Below are positions 25,085 to 36,528 of a stretch of 64,000 nucleotides of DNA, one piece after another. This DNA is from Salvelinus alpinus (taxonomy: Eukaryota > Chordata > Actinopteri > Salmoniformes > Salmonidae), in contig NC_092098.1 of assembly GCF_045679555.1 (NCBI RefSeq), positions 17,249,038-17,313,037 on the forward strand. Direction: 5' to 3'. Numbering within the stretch: the first letter of the stretch is position 1; each line of letters starts with the position of its first letter. The position numbers and the translations under genes were made by a program. The notes beneath the pieces were generated by a model. The model was given only the letters and a program-made list of their open reading frames with translations. It had not been told where the DNA came from and did no database searches.

Positions 25085-25243
25085 GACACTCTCTTGTCGT
25101 GATGTGTGTGTTGTCCTATATTTCTATTTTATTTTTAATCCCAGCCCCCGCAGGAGGCCTTATGTCTTTTGGTAGTCCGTCATTGTAAATAAGAATTTGT
25201 TCATAACTGACTTGCCTAGTTAAATAAAGGTTAAATAAATAAA
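25085..25243 (+). mobile_element. L2-type LINE 3' tail
   Basis: CTCTCTTGTCGTGATG is followed by CCCAGCCCCCGCAGGAGGCC and the tail AATAAGAATTTGTTC...GTTAAATAAAGG. The same order appears reversed at 38452-38600. It is only the terminal piece of the element. Confidence 0.7.
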
Positions 25244-25416
25244 TTAGCTATCTGTGAAGGATGAGGAGCTATCTCTGACAGTTTGCCTTCACATGACGAT
25301 ATAACAACCTACCAGCATCAGACTGAGGTACATCAGGTAGGCCAAAACAATCTGAGAGAACTTTTTATTTGTTTTACTTTTATCGTGTATTTATTGCAGG
25401 ATATGTACACAATATT

Positions 25417-25714
25417 CACTGAGAGTATAAAACATTAGGAACACAAGGTGTCAAGCGTTCCGAACGCACAACCATATTCCGTTTAAAGGCACCTAAATAT
25501 TTTGTCTTGCATAATCACCCACTGAATGACACACACACAATCCATGTCTCAAGTTTCTCAAGGCATAGAGATCCTTCTTTTACCTGTCGCCTCCCCTTCA
25601 TCCACACTGATTGAAGTGGATTTAACAGGTGATATCAATAAGGGATCATAGACTGACCAGGTGAAAGCTATCTCATGGAAAGAGCAGGTATTCCTAATGT
25701 TTGTACACTCAGTG
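25417..25714. mobile_element. Short non-autonomous DNA element, internally deleted copy
   Basis: The ends CACTGAGAGTATAAAACATT and CTAATGTTTGTACACTCAGTG are inverted repeats shared with the longer copy at 46371-46851. The body matches that copy at CACACAATCCATGTCTCAAG and AACAGGTGATATCAATAAGG. It is non-coding. Confidence 0.75.
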
Positions 25715-25940
25715 CTGTATATAAATCAAACATTAAAATGGCCTTGTAAAGCTCTTATTCATTGAGCCATTGTTTATGAGGTGGTTGGCAAGAATGTTTT
25801 CTATAGATGATCTTTATATACCCATGCCCAAATCATCTCTACAGTCTGCTGGTTGTACAGAATCACAAACTCCCAACGCATGCAATGTATAAAATGTAAT
25901 CCAAATTAAATTATAGAGAGAGTACTTTAATCCACATTAT

Positions 25941-26165
25941 GGGCTCCCGAGTGGTGCAGTGGTTTAAGGCACTGCATCTTAGTGCTAGAGGCGTCACTAC
26001 AGACCCTGGTTCGATTCCAGGCTGTATCACAACCGGCCGTGATTGGGAGTCCCATAGGGCGGCACACAATTGGTACAGGTTTGGCCGGGGTAGGCCGTCA
26101 TTGTAAATAAAAATGTGTTCTTAATTGACTTGCCTAGTTAAATAACGGTTAAATAAATAAATAAA
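25941..26165 (+). mobile_element. tRNA-derived SINE, full length
   Basis: GGGCTCCCGAGTGGTGCAGT head, CTGGTTCGATTCCAGG B box, ACAACCGGCCGTGATTGGG body and the LINE-like tail ending (AAAT)n. It is the best-preserved copy of this SINE type in the window. Confidence 0.85.
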
Positions 26166-26487
26166 AATTAATTATGTAGTCTGGATATTGTCATTGGAAA
26201 GCAACACAGCTTCAGTCTGGAGCCTGAGTTTGTGACTATTTCTTCTCTTGTTTGCTCCTGACTGTATTTGCCAGTCCACAAAGGTCTTATCTAATTCAGT
26301 TACAAGGTAGAACCAAACGGGATATATTATGTATACTCCAGTTATCTGGTTTTATTAACGTAAAGACTTGTTATGCTGTTATGTGCAAGCACTTCAACCA
26401 GAGCGATACTAAGATCATGGAATGGATGTCTGTTCTGTTGATCTCATCTGTAGGTTTTTGTTGAGAAGTCACTTTTTATTTACTCAG

Positions 26488-26570
26488 TGTTGGAGTCTGC
26501 TCAGGCCTTCCTCTCACAATGTGCCACTGTGGATCAGAAGACAGCAAAGGAAGTAGGCAGGATATGGCAA
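26488..26570 (+). pseudogene. drp2: drp2 exon relic: spectrin-like N-terminal part
   Basis: After an acceptor (TTTACTCAG) the frame reads VLESAQAFLSQ, matching human DRP2 SVLESAQAFLSQHPFEELEE, then diverges. No clear donor is seen at the end. It is the most upstream piece I can assign. Confidence 0.75.
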
Positions 26571-28153
26571 AACCAATAATCAGATCGTTAAGTCAAGAAA
26601 TGAGCAGTACTGGTGCGTGGGTAAAATCACTGGTGAAGCCAAGTCAGTAAAAAAAGGCATATTACATGTTGTGTGTTGTGATAATTGCGTTGTTTGCTCT
26701 ATAACCCGTTAAGTCATATGCCTTGTGACTGTGATATACTGTATCCGAGACAATAGGAAGACACAGTGGCAGAAACAATTCAACCACACCTTTGCTTCAT
26801 CACAAAACCGGAGAGCAACCTCTGTCCGGTGAAGTCCACAAAGCATATTGCATGTAACAAACAGTTACATGACCTACAGCATGGTCAAGCCAATTAATGT
26901 TTCCGACATTTTCGGACTGCTAAACAACTGTTGATTTGGAACCATGGAGAGTTACCTCAAGTTGCAAAGAAAACAGGAGCTGCCTTCACTATTCCAGCAC
27001 CATTTCAACATCAACATTTTACATCATCAAATCACCTATGCTTAGTCTAATACAGTGATAACTAAAAGATACAAAAAATGATTTAGTCCCAATCAACTTA
27101 AGCTAAATATGATGTGGCTGTCCATGGTTCTGATTTCTGTGTGTGTGTGTGCATGTGAGTGTGTGCACAAGCAGACAAAACATTTACCCTACTTGTTGAG
27201 AAACGCCAATCCTCTTCTCTTTCATGTTGCAGTAACGGTCTATGACTCTGTCATACAGTAAACGGTCTATGACTCTTATTTTTTGTTGTCCAAGACTAAA
27301 ATGTTAGCTTGCTAGCCTAACTTCCTTTCATGGGAACATTAGCCAGTTAACATTAGCCTTCTACATCTAGCTACATATTGAACTTCCATCCTCTCAGGCA
27401 AGGGTCGCAATGTATGAAATTCATGGTTGAATCAGAATCACCATTATAATTATTGGCCAGTACGCAGAATTAAGTAAAACCACAAGTCCAAATCACTATC
27501 TCCATCCATGGCTAATTTAGGAAAGGGCCAATTGTAGCTAGCTAGCTAGCCACCAGAGAACAACAAAACAACGAGATGCAACAATTCAAGTTGTTTCTGT
27601 CAATGACGTATTGCTCTCGAAGGGATGTGATTGGAGTGAAGCCAAATCCAAACTGGCTTCCCTTGACACTTTTATTTTTGGTGCGCCAGGACCATTCACA
27701 GCTGAACTCACTCAGTTATTTTATACTTTGTTTATCAAGGGAGGCCAAATGCTCGCTGGCTTCCCTTACGTTTAATGCCACCCGTAGCATTAATGTCATA
27801 TTCTTTTTGACCAGACCGCATCAGATAGATGGCCTACACATGCAGAGACAGAGGGGTGCTGTTTTGCTCGCTCGAATGCTTTCTCTAGTGGGATACATTC
27901 AGCCTCTTGCGAATTTAAGGAAAATTATGAAACACAGAGAGACAAAAGATTAATTATTTTATATGTTTTATTTTTCTTGGTCAGTTTTTTGGAGAAGCTT
28001 GGCTTCCCTTGGAATCCATGAATACACACCACTGGGAATGAGTTATGTGTTCCTGGTTGGGAAGAAAATGCTTATCACATAATTAGCTAGATCCATTGTC
28101 ATTGACTCTGCAGTGAGATCTGCCCCTCCTGTTCCTCTGCCTCATCTCTGTAG

Positions 28154-28364
28154 ATGTGAGTCCTCAGCAGCAGAGTACCGGTAGCTGGGTGTCGAGGCAG
28201 GCTGCAGTGGCTGCAGACATGTGGGAGAGAGTGATGTCACGCAGTGTCCAGCGCCACAAACACATGCAGTGTACACAGAGCTGCACTGGGTAGGGAGGAG
28301 CTGTTCCTGGACATAGAGCAGCCTGAAGGGGTGCAGGAGGGCTGGGGGCCCATAGGAGCCTAAC
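28154..28364 (+). pseudogene. drp2: drp2 exon relic: spectrin-repeat exon
   Basis: After CTGTAG the frame reads VSPQQQSTGSWVSRQAAVAA and DMWERVMSRSVQRHKHM, matching human SPKQRIQNLSRFVWKQATVA and SELWEKLTARCVDQHRHI. A later block in another frame, EQPEGVQEGWGPIG, matches SQAEGVRATWEPIG. The frame changes between these blocks and a TAG occurs, so the exon is broken. Confidence 0.88.
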
Positions 28365-28547
28365 CTTTTAAAGTGAGTTGATATGCTTCAAATGCTTAAA
28401 GGAGCTATATGTAGTATTTTTGCATTGTAATTTCTGAAAATGGCCTTCATATATCTGCAGTAATAGTGGAATGATAATGTTTCTCTATGTTTTTTCACCC
28501 CAAAATTTAGGGGGGCCCACATAGCTTGGCCTTAAAGACGTAACATA

Positions 28548-28956
28548 GTAAACGTAAATCTGTGACACTCAAATTAGTATTATATGTTAGGTATGGTTAC
28601 ATAAGACAGAAGGTTACTTAAGCCAAAAATGAAAATCCTTTCATGTGTGGAGGTTGGTCGGGGAGGATGGGTGGGCGTACAACGCGAACGTCTAGCAACC
28701 CAAAGGTTGCGTGTTCGAATCTCATCACGGACAACTTCAGCAATTTATCTAATTAGCAACTTTGCAACTACTTACTACTTTTTAATAACTACTTAGCATG
28801 TTAACTAACCCTTCCCCTAACCTTAACCCCAAACCTGAACTTTAACCCATAACCCCTAGCCTAGCCAACGTTAGCCAACTAGCTAACGTTAGCCACAACA
28901 AATTGGAATTCGTAACATATCATACTAATTTAAGTGTCACAGATTTACGTTTACAA
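28548..28956. mobile_element. Inverted-repeat element with an internal tRNA-like head
   Basis: Arms 28548-28593 and 28909-28956 are reverse complements over about 46 bases with few differences (GTAAACGTAAATCTGTGACA on the left). Between them lies a tRNA-like part (CTAGCAACCCAAAGGTTGCG, then TGTTCGAATCTC as B box) and a CCCTAACC-type stretch. It looks like a DNA element that carries, or was built with, a tRNA-derived sequence. It sits between drp2 exon relics. Confidence 0.6.
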
Positions 28957-29115
28957 TATTGGCCCAGGTTGTGTCCAGGTTGGCCCACACAAAATTGCAT
29001 TAAGATTGTGCAGCCTTCCTATTGGTCAACAAAAGACGGTCCATCTCTGGTTGTCAAATTGGAAGGCTGCACCCTTCCTCTCTTCCATCAGCATCAATCA
29101 GAGGTGTGGTTAAGC

Positions 29116-29505
29116 ACAATCATCAATGGCAGAAATTACACTGCCACTACCTGGTTGCTAAAATTCTATCATGTTTGCCTAATTTCAGTTTGTGACAAAA
29201 GCAAAAAATGTCTGAGAGAAATGCTGTGTAGAGAATCATTGTATCATCTAAATTGCTGTGAAATATCTTTTCAATAACAAAAAATAGCGTACTTTCAGCT
29301 GTTTGAAGCTGGTGTACAAAACTGAAACGAAAAAGACACAGAAATCGCCCTACCTGTTTGCATTGTTCACCTAATTTTAGTTTGTGACAAAACAAGCAAT
29401 TTATAATGTAGAGAGTACCATCTAAAATCGCTGTGAAACATATTTTCCATAATGAAAAATATTGTTTGAAGCTGGTGGACAAAACCGAAACTAAGAGGCT
29501 CAAAA
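29116..29505. mobile_element. Two adjacent partial copies of a MITE
   Basis: The blocks 29126-29330 and 29352-29505 repeat each other: GCTGTTTGAAGCTGGTGTAC against TTGTTTGAAGCTGGTGGAC, and TTTTCAATAAC against TTTTCCATAATG. Both match the element at 49726-50075 downstream of rpl36a. It is non-coding. Confidence 0.65.
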
Positions 29506-29671
29506 GTGGGGAGGGGATGGTGAGTAAATCCAGGAGGGGGGAAGGTTGTTTAGATTCAGCATAAGTGTTGTTGCAATTCGTCCAGCTTCAACAATGTTTT
29601 ATTTTTTATTTAACTTGTATTTAACTAGGCAAGTCAACAAGGGGGAAGCATCTTAGAAATAGTTCCTTTAA

Positions 29672-29760
29672 TGCAGGGGTTCTCAAACCTTTTGGGGCCG
29701 GGGACCTGTTTTGTGATGGCAAATTCCTCAGGGACCCCCTCATAATCAGAACACAACAGG
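29672..29760 (+). mobile_element. hAT-like element terminus
   Basis: GCAGGGGTTCTCAAACCTTT followed by GGGGCCGGGGACC resembles the common vertebrate hAT 5' end CAGNGGTTCTCAAACTTT. Only this end is recognisable, and it abuts the drp2 exon region. Confidence 0.5.
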
Positions 29761-29971
29761 TGAGATTAAAAATAGCATACAAGGAGTTTTACTATGACTC
29801 CGGCAGTGCATGGCCGGACGAACCAAGTCTCGGGCCCAGGGAAAGAACATTGCCTCTGCAATTCTACAGAGTTTGTCATGTAGCAGAGATGTTTTGTTGT
29901 TGCAGCTTTAAAGCTAATATCTTGCCAATCTTAGAGATGTGTGTGCTGCAGTGTTTGTTTCCCTCTTGCAG

Positions 29972-30050
29972 GAGTCCACTGAGGAGAGGCTGAGGCAGTT
30001 GCAGGAGGTCCACAGACACCTTGGACCCAGGTCCCAGCATTGATTTGCCA
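29972..30050 (+). pseudogene. drp2: drp2 exon relic: end of spectrin repeat
   Basis: After CTCTTGCAG the frame reads ESTEERLRQLQEVHRHLGPR then SQH and a TGA, against human SVSERLKQLQDAHRDFGPGS then QHFL. The stop replaces the residue after SQH. Confidence 0.9.
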
Positions 30051-30141
30051 TGCTTTGTGCAAAGCCTTGATCTCCTGGTTAAATATGTCATGCTACATAG
30101 CTGTGCTTGCTTGATTTACATTGCTGTTTGTTTTATTTTAG

Positions 30142-30196
30142 GTTGAGTGCAGATTCCATGGGAACGTGCCATATCGCCCAACAAAGTGCCATACTA
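30142..30196 (+). pseudogene. drp2: drp2 WW-domain exon, 5' half (left of the Tc1 insertion)
   Basis: After TTTATTTTAG the reading is VQIPWERAISPNKVPY and the first two bases of the next Tyr codon, matching human VQVPWERAISPNKVPYY. The first WW tryptophan (PWERA) is kept. The sequence is cut at the TA of the second Tyr codon by the Tc1 at 30197. Confidence 0.95.
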
Positions 30197-31761
30197 CAGT
30201 CGTGGCCAAAAGTTTTGAGAATGACACATATTTATTTTCACAAAGTCTGCTGCCTCAGTTTGTATGATGGCAATTTGGATATACTCCAGAATGTTATGAA
30301 GAGTGATCAGATGAATTGCAAATAATTGCAAAGTCCCTCTTTGCTATGCAAATGAACTGAATCCCCAAAAAACATTTCTACTGCATTTCAGCCCTGCCAC
30401 AAAATGACCAGCTGACATCATGTCAGTGTTTCTCTCGTTAACACAGGTGTGAGTGTTGACGAGGATAAGGCTGGAGATCACTCTGTCATGCTGATTGAGT
30501 TCGAATAACAGACTGGAAGCTTCAAAAGGAGAGTGGTGCTTGGAATCATTGTTCTTCCTCTGTCAACCATGGTTAACTGCAAGGAAACACGTGCCATCAT
30601 CATTGCTTTGCACAAAAAGGGCTTCACAGGCAAGGATATTGCTGCCAGTAAGATTGCACCTAAATCAACCATTTATCGGATCATCAAGAACTTCAAGGAG
30701 CGCGGTTCAATTGTTGTGAAGAAGGCTTCAGGGCGCCCAAGAAAGTCCAGCAAGCGCCAGGACCGTCTCCTAAAGTTGATTCAGCTGCAGGATCGGGGCA
30801 CCACCAGTACAGAGCTTGATAAGGAATGGCAGCAGGCAGGTGTGAGTGCATCTGTACGCACAGTGAGGCAAAGACTTTTGGAGGATGGCCTGGTGTCAAG
30901 AAGGGCAACAAAGAAGCCACTTCTCTCCAGGAAAAACATCAGGGACAGACTGATATTCTGCAAAAGGTACAGGGATTGGACTGCTGAGGACTGGGGTAAA
31001 GTCATTTTCTCTGATGAATCCCCTTTCCGATTGTTTGGGGCATCCGGAAAAAAGCTTGTCCGGAGAAGACAAGGTGAGCGCTACCATCAGTCCTGTGTCA
31101 TGCCAACAGTAAAGCATCCTGAGACCATTCATGTGTGGGGTTACTTCTCAGCCAAGGGAGTGGGCTCACTCACAATTTTGCCTAAGAACACAGCCATGAA
31201 TAAAGAATGGTACCAACACATCCTCCGAGAGCAACTTCTCCCTACCATCCAGGAACAGTTTGGTGACGAACAATGCCTTTTCCAGCATTATGGAGCAACT
31301 TGCCATAAGGCAAAAGTGATAACTAAGTGGCTCGGGGAACAAAACATCGATATTTTGGGTCCATGGCCAGGAAACTCCCCAAACCTTAATCCCATTGAGA
31401 ACTTGTGGTCAATCCTCAAGAGGCGGGTGGACAAACAAAAACCCACAAATTCTGACAAACTCCAAGCATTGATTATGCAAGAATGGGCTGCCATCAGTCA
31501 GAATGTGGCCCAGAAGTTAATTGACAGCATGCCTGGGTGGATTGCAGAGGTCTTGAAAAAGAAGGGTCAACACTGCAAATATTTACTCTTTGCATCAACT
31601 TCATGTAATTGTCAATTAAAGCCTTTGACACTTATGAAATGCTTGTAATTATACTTCAGTATTCCATAGTAACATCTGACAAAAGTATCTAAAGACACTG
31701 AAGCAGCAAACTTTGTGAAAATTAATATTTGTGTCATTTTCAAAACTTTTGGCCACGACTG
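30197..31761 (+). mobile_element. Tc1-like transposon inserted in the drp2 WW exon
   Basis: The perfect outer ends CAGTCGTGGCCAAAAGTTTT and AAAACTTTTGGCCACGACTG are flanked by TA on both sides (30195-30196 and 31762-31763). It is 1,565 bases long with a single long transposase frame. The exon text continues on both sides of it, so the insertion point is known to the base. Confidence 0.97.
30569..31648 (+). CDS. Tc1 transposase, open but with catalytic Asp replaced
   Basis: It would bind the element's inverted repeats and cut and paste it. The frame is open from upstream (30533); the ATG at 30569 (MVNCKETRAIIIALHKKGFT) matches where such proteins start, giving 359 residues against a usual 340-350. 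The N-terminal half holds two helix-turn-helix units with a GRPRKSS hook between them. The DDE nuclease follows: first Asp in IFSDES and the Glu in NPIENLW. The second block reads FQHYGATCH where relatives have D in place of Y, so the metal-binding Asp is lost. SPNLNP also stands for the usual SPDLNP. The protein should not be able to catalyse transposition. Confidence 0.9.
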   Translation: MVNCKETRAIIIALHKKGFTGKDIAASKIAPKSTIYRIIKNFKERGSIVVKKASGRPRKSSKRQDRLLKLIQLQDRGTTSTELDKEWQQAGVSASVRTVRQRLLEDGLVSRRATKKPLLSRKNIRDRLIFCKRYRDWTAEDWGKVIFSDESPFRLFGASGKKLVRRRQGERYHQSCVMPTVKHPETIHVWGYFSAKGVGSLTILPKNTAMNKEWYQHILREQLLPTIQEQFGDEQCLFQHYGATCHKAKVITKWLGEQNIDILGPWPGNSPNLNPIENLWSILKRRVDKQKPTNSDKLQALIMQEWAAISQNVAQKLIDSMPGWIAEVLKKKGQHCKYLLFASTSCNCQLKPLTLMKCL

Positions 31762-31836
31762 TACATTAAGTAAGCCATCAAACCCAGACCACTTGTTGAG
31801 ATCATCCTCAGATGAAGGTGCTCTACCAGGCAGTTG
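31762..31836 (+). pseudogene. drp2: drp2 WW-domain exon, 3' half (right of the Tc1 insertion)
   Basis: The reading resumes with HQTQTTC then TGA, then DHPQMKVLYQAV and a GTATGA donor at 31837. Human has [21 protein letters not shown]. The second WW tryptophan is the TGA stop, and about five extra bases (GTAAG) just after the Tc1 shift the frame. Confidence 0.93.
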
Positions 31837-32006
31837 GTATGATTGGATTATTACAGTATAACAAGAATGTGTGATATACAGTGTCTAAAATGAAGAGACA
31901 GAAATTAGCTCTTTGTCACTGCAAAAAATCTGGATACACCTGAAGTGAGGACACTCCATCATGTGGTGCTGATCTAAACATGTCCATATTTCCCTCCTTT
32001 CCCCAG

Positions 32007-32083
32007 CTGATCTGAACAACACCAGGTTCTCTGCCTATCGAACAATACATGAAGCTGCGACGTGTACAACAGGGCTTGAGATG
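32007..32083 (+). pseudogene. drp2: drp2 exon relic after the WW domain
   Basis: After TTTCCCCAG it reads DLNNTRFSAYRT, then in a shifted frame MKLRRVQQGLR; human is DLNNIKFSAYRTAMKLRRVQ. A small insertion between the two blocks breaks the frame. The phase joins the preceding WW exon. Confidence 0.92.
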
Positions 32084-32099
32084 TGTAATTTAGTAATTT

Positions 32100-32262
32100 A
32101 ATTTTGACGTTCTTATCCAGAGCGACTTACAGTAGCAATTAGGGTTAAGTGCCTTGCTCAAGGACACATCAACAGATTTTTCACCTAGTCGCCTCAGGGA
32201 TTCAAACCAGCAACCTTTCAGTTACTGTCCCAACGCTCTTAACCGCTAGGCTACCTGGCTCC
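32100..32262 (-). mobile_element. tRNA-derived SINE, reverse
   Basis: On the minus strand the head is GGTAGCCTAGCGGTTAAGAG, the B box TGGTTTGAATCCC, and the tail TAAGTCGCTCTGGATAAGAA, a tail type found in many fish SINEs. It begins within 20 bases of the preceding drp2 exon relic. Confidence 0.75.
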
Positions 32263-32267
32263 CCTAC

Positions 32268-32501
32268 TTCTGAGTATTTTATATATTGCATTACACTGGG
32301 CTGACTCTGTACTGGCACCCCCCTGTATATATTGTTATTTTTTACTGCTCCTCTTTAATTACTTGTTACCTTTATCTCTTATTCTTATCTGTGTTTTTTT
32401 GAAACTGCACTGCCGGTTAGGGGCTCGTAAGTAAGCATTTCACTGTAAGGTGAACCTGTTGTATTCGGCGCATGTGACTAATAAAATGTGATCTGATTTG
32501 A
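32268..32501 (+). mobile_element. LINE 3' tail, Rex1/CR1-like family
   Basis: It contains GTAAGCATTTCACTGTAAGG and CGCATGTGACTAATAAAATG, the same 3' end as the LINEs at 22705-23716 and 58051-60655. It has no coding part. Confidence 0.8.
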
Positions 32502-32616
32502 ACTACACTCCATTGTATTTTGTAACAAGATACTTTCGAAAGCTGTACTTTAGTATTTTCAAAATACAAAATCATTTTCAAAACCATTTCATTATAACGG
32601 TTCACAATTTTGTGGC

Positions 32617-32981
32617 TGTCACGACTTCCGCCGAAGTTGGTTCCTCCCCTTGTTCAGGCGGCGGTTGGCGTCACCGGTCTTCTAGCCATCGCCGATCCAC
32701 CTTTAATTTTCCATTTGTTTTGTCTTGTTTTCCCCCCACACCTGGTTTACATTCCCTCATTACTTGTTGTGTATTTAACCCTCTGTTCCCCCCATGTCTG
32801 TGAGTGAAATTGTTTGTTGTAAAGTGCTTGTGCACTCTGACTGGTTCGCAACGTGTTATTTTTGTACCCATATTTTGTTGTTCTGGGTGCCGTTGGTTTT
32901 GCATATTAAACTGCTCCGGTTATTACCCAGTTCTGCTCTCCTGCGCCTGACTTCCCTGCAGCCAGTCACGCACCCCTTACA
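32617..32981 (+). mobile_element. Solo LTR, 365 bases
   Basis: It runs from TGTCACGACTTCCGCC to CACGCACCCCTTACA with five-base duplications GTGGC at 32612-32616 and 32982-32986. A second LTR of the same family lies in reverse at 59993-60373. No internal region is present. It is a fossil with clean ends. Confidence 0.88.
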
Positions 32982-33034
32982 GTGGCCTCCTTTCACCCTG
33001 CATTGGTATTAAAAGTCTGATGGCACTATGGTGT

Positions 33035-33208
33035 GATAAGAGCATCTACTAAATGGGTATGTAAAAATTAACAATTGCAAAGCATGCTGAGTATTACTCT
33101 GATGAGCTCTGCCCCAAAACAAGGTCAATGACAATACCCAGTGTGCTTTGCAGTTGTTAATTTTCACATACACATTTACATTTTGTTCATTTAGCAGATG
33201 CTCTTATC
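33035..33208. mobile_element. Fold-back element with SINE-tail-like ends
   Basis: GATAAGAGCATCTACTAAAT begins the left arm, and ATTTAGCAGATGCTCTTATC ends the right. Inside them ATTAACAATTGCAAAGCATG faces GTGCTTTGCAGTTGTTAATT. The arms are about 60-75 bases with a short loop. The outer ends resemble the tail of tRNA SINEs. Confidence 0.6.
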
Positions 33209-33252
33209 CAGAGTGACAGTGCATTCAACTAATGTAGATAAACAACAACATA

Positions 33253-34809
<1,557 letters not shown>

Positions 34810-35022
34810 TATCACAGTCAAAGCAAGTAAGAAGTTTTTGAGAATGTTGTTGATGTTCAGCCGGCTACTTGCAAATGTATTTTCGTATTTTAAAATACAT
34901 GTATTTTAATTAAATACAATACTTTGGTCTTTAGGGTATTTTGTAGTTGTATTTTGCCATTTATGCTCGTCCTTGTCTGTGTTCTATTTCATGTCTAAGG
35001 AGAGGATGTTCTGTTCTGGCAG

Positions 35023-35166
35023 GTGTCTGGTCCTGGTGGATGTGCTGACCAGCAACACCTCAGTGCCCTGCTTCAGGAGCTCATCCAGGTCCCACGGCAG
35101 CTAGGAGAGGTGGCCGCCTTCGGAGGGAGAAATGTGGAGCCCAGCGTGGCCAGCTGCTTTCGCATG
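35023..35166 (+). pseudogene. drp2: drp2 exon relic, intact reading
   Basis: It is bounded by TCTGGCAG and ATG|GTGAGC, 144 bases, fully open. [20 protein letters not shown] then [19 protein letters not shown] matches human [20 protein letters not shown] closely. It precedes the ZZ finger exon. Alone it looks functional; the exons around it show it is not. Confidence 0.96.
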
Positions 35167-36339
35167 GTGAGCTAGGATTTACGTTGGTCAAAATAAGCAT
35201 TAGCTATTACTGTTAAGTATAGCCCAAGGTTTTCCCCATGTTAGTCGCTGTTATAGTACAATATTACAAGAGGAAGTGTAGAAATAAAATCCAATCTGTG
35301 TTAAAAACTCTCATTGGATTATCTCCAATCTTTATGTAATGTTATTGATTTTCAAAATGGATTTGAACATTCTTTATGCACTTGTAAGGTGTACTTTAAT
35401 CCATTATGTGAGCAGCAGACTAATGTCAAGAGAGGATTTGAGGCTATTTATACATCTTTGAGAGTAGCTCTGAGACCATGATGGAGAGATGCAGATGCCT
35501 AAACACTGTGAGTTCTATTAAACTGAGCATCTAATTTATGATGACAGTTATGCTAACTCAAACCCTATAATGTCAAACATTCATGATGAATACGGTGAGA
35601 CATCAATGCCTTGTTTCTGATAGACTCTTATAGATTAGTCAGTCATATGTCTGCTGCCTCAGTCTCATCTTGACGTGTCTGAGATTAGTGTACACTAAAT
35701 TGTTTGAAGGGGTCATGGCATTTTAATGGGCTGTGTTATCCGAAAGGGCTAATCACCACAGGCTCTCTCTCTGACCTTGTGCTGTCTGTCAGTTTGCTTG
35801 TGTGGGCTTTACAGGGGCACGTATGTGTACATTAGGCGTATTGTGTACGTTGTGTATTTGTACATGCACACACGTTTTGCATGTCTGTTTGTGTAGTAAA
35901 TATGTGATTTGTTCTCTGAAAGATACCCAGCAGTCTCTTACTCCAGGAGCATTGGGATGCTACTATAGTAGACAGGCTTTATCAGGCTCCACAGCTGGAT
36001 TAGAACACACCACTGGAACCCAAATGGGAATAGCAACTTAATTATGTCATTTCTCTCATGTAGACCCTTAAGAAATTAAACATGGAGTGCCTTTCAAACC
36101 CCTTTAATGAGAATTGTGTCCAGTAATGAACATTAGTGACTCATGAGAATTTTCTTTAACATTTCTCATCATCAATTTCATGACTTATTTCTGGAAATAA
36201 ATGACTGAGACTAGAGTAATTTACTACAGCTCTACTAAGTCAGTCTCTGAAGGGAATGCCAGAGAGCATATGCCCTGCCTCTGGATCTCTGGTGGTCTCA
36301 TGGTCCTCCTCTCCTCTCTTCCCCACCATGTGGCTATAG

Positions 36340-36507
36340 GCTCCTGGGAAAACCTCCATCCAGCTGTCCCACTTCCTGGAGTGGATGAGCCTGGAGCTCC
36401 AGTCCGTGTTGTGGCTGTCTGTGCTGCAGCGAGTGGTCCAGGCAGAGAACGCCTAACACCAGGCCAAGTGCTCCATCTGGAAACAGTTTCCCATCAAGAG
36501 CTTTAGA
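36340..36507 (+). pseudogene. drp2: drp2 exon relic: start of ZZ zinc finger
   Basis: After TGGCTATAG it reads LSHFLEWMSLELQSVLWLSV, then LQRVVQAENA, a TAA, and HQAKCSIWKQFPIKSFR. Human is QFLEWVNLEPQSMVWLAVLH, then RVTIAEQVKHQTKCSICRQC. The stop takes the place of a Lys codon. The second and third ZZ cysteines are Trp and Phe. The donor reads ATGAGC where GTGAGC is expected. Confidence 0.95.
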
Positions 36508-36528
36508 TGAGCCACATGGCCTCCACAG

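Noticed and set aside
27540-28020. 125-codon frame and conserved-looking block
   Set aside because: I recall similar sequence as a dispersed salmonid repeat, but I see no ends or domain, so neither a gene nor a named element is claimed.
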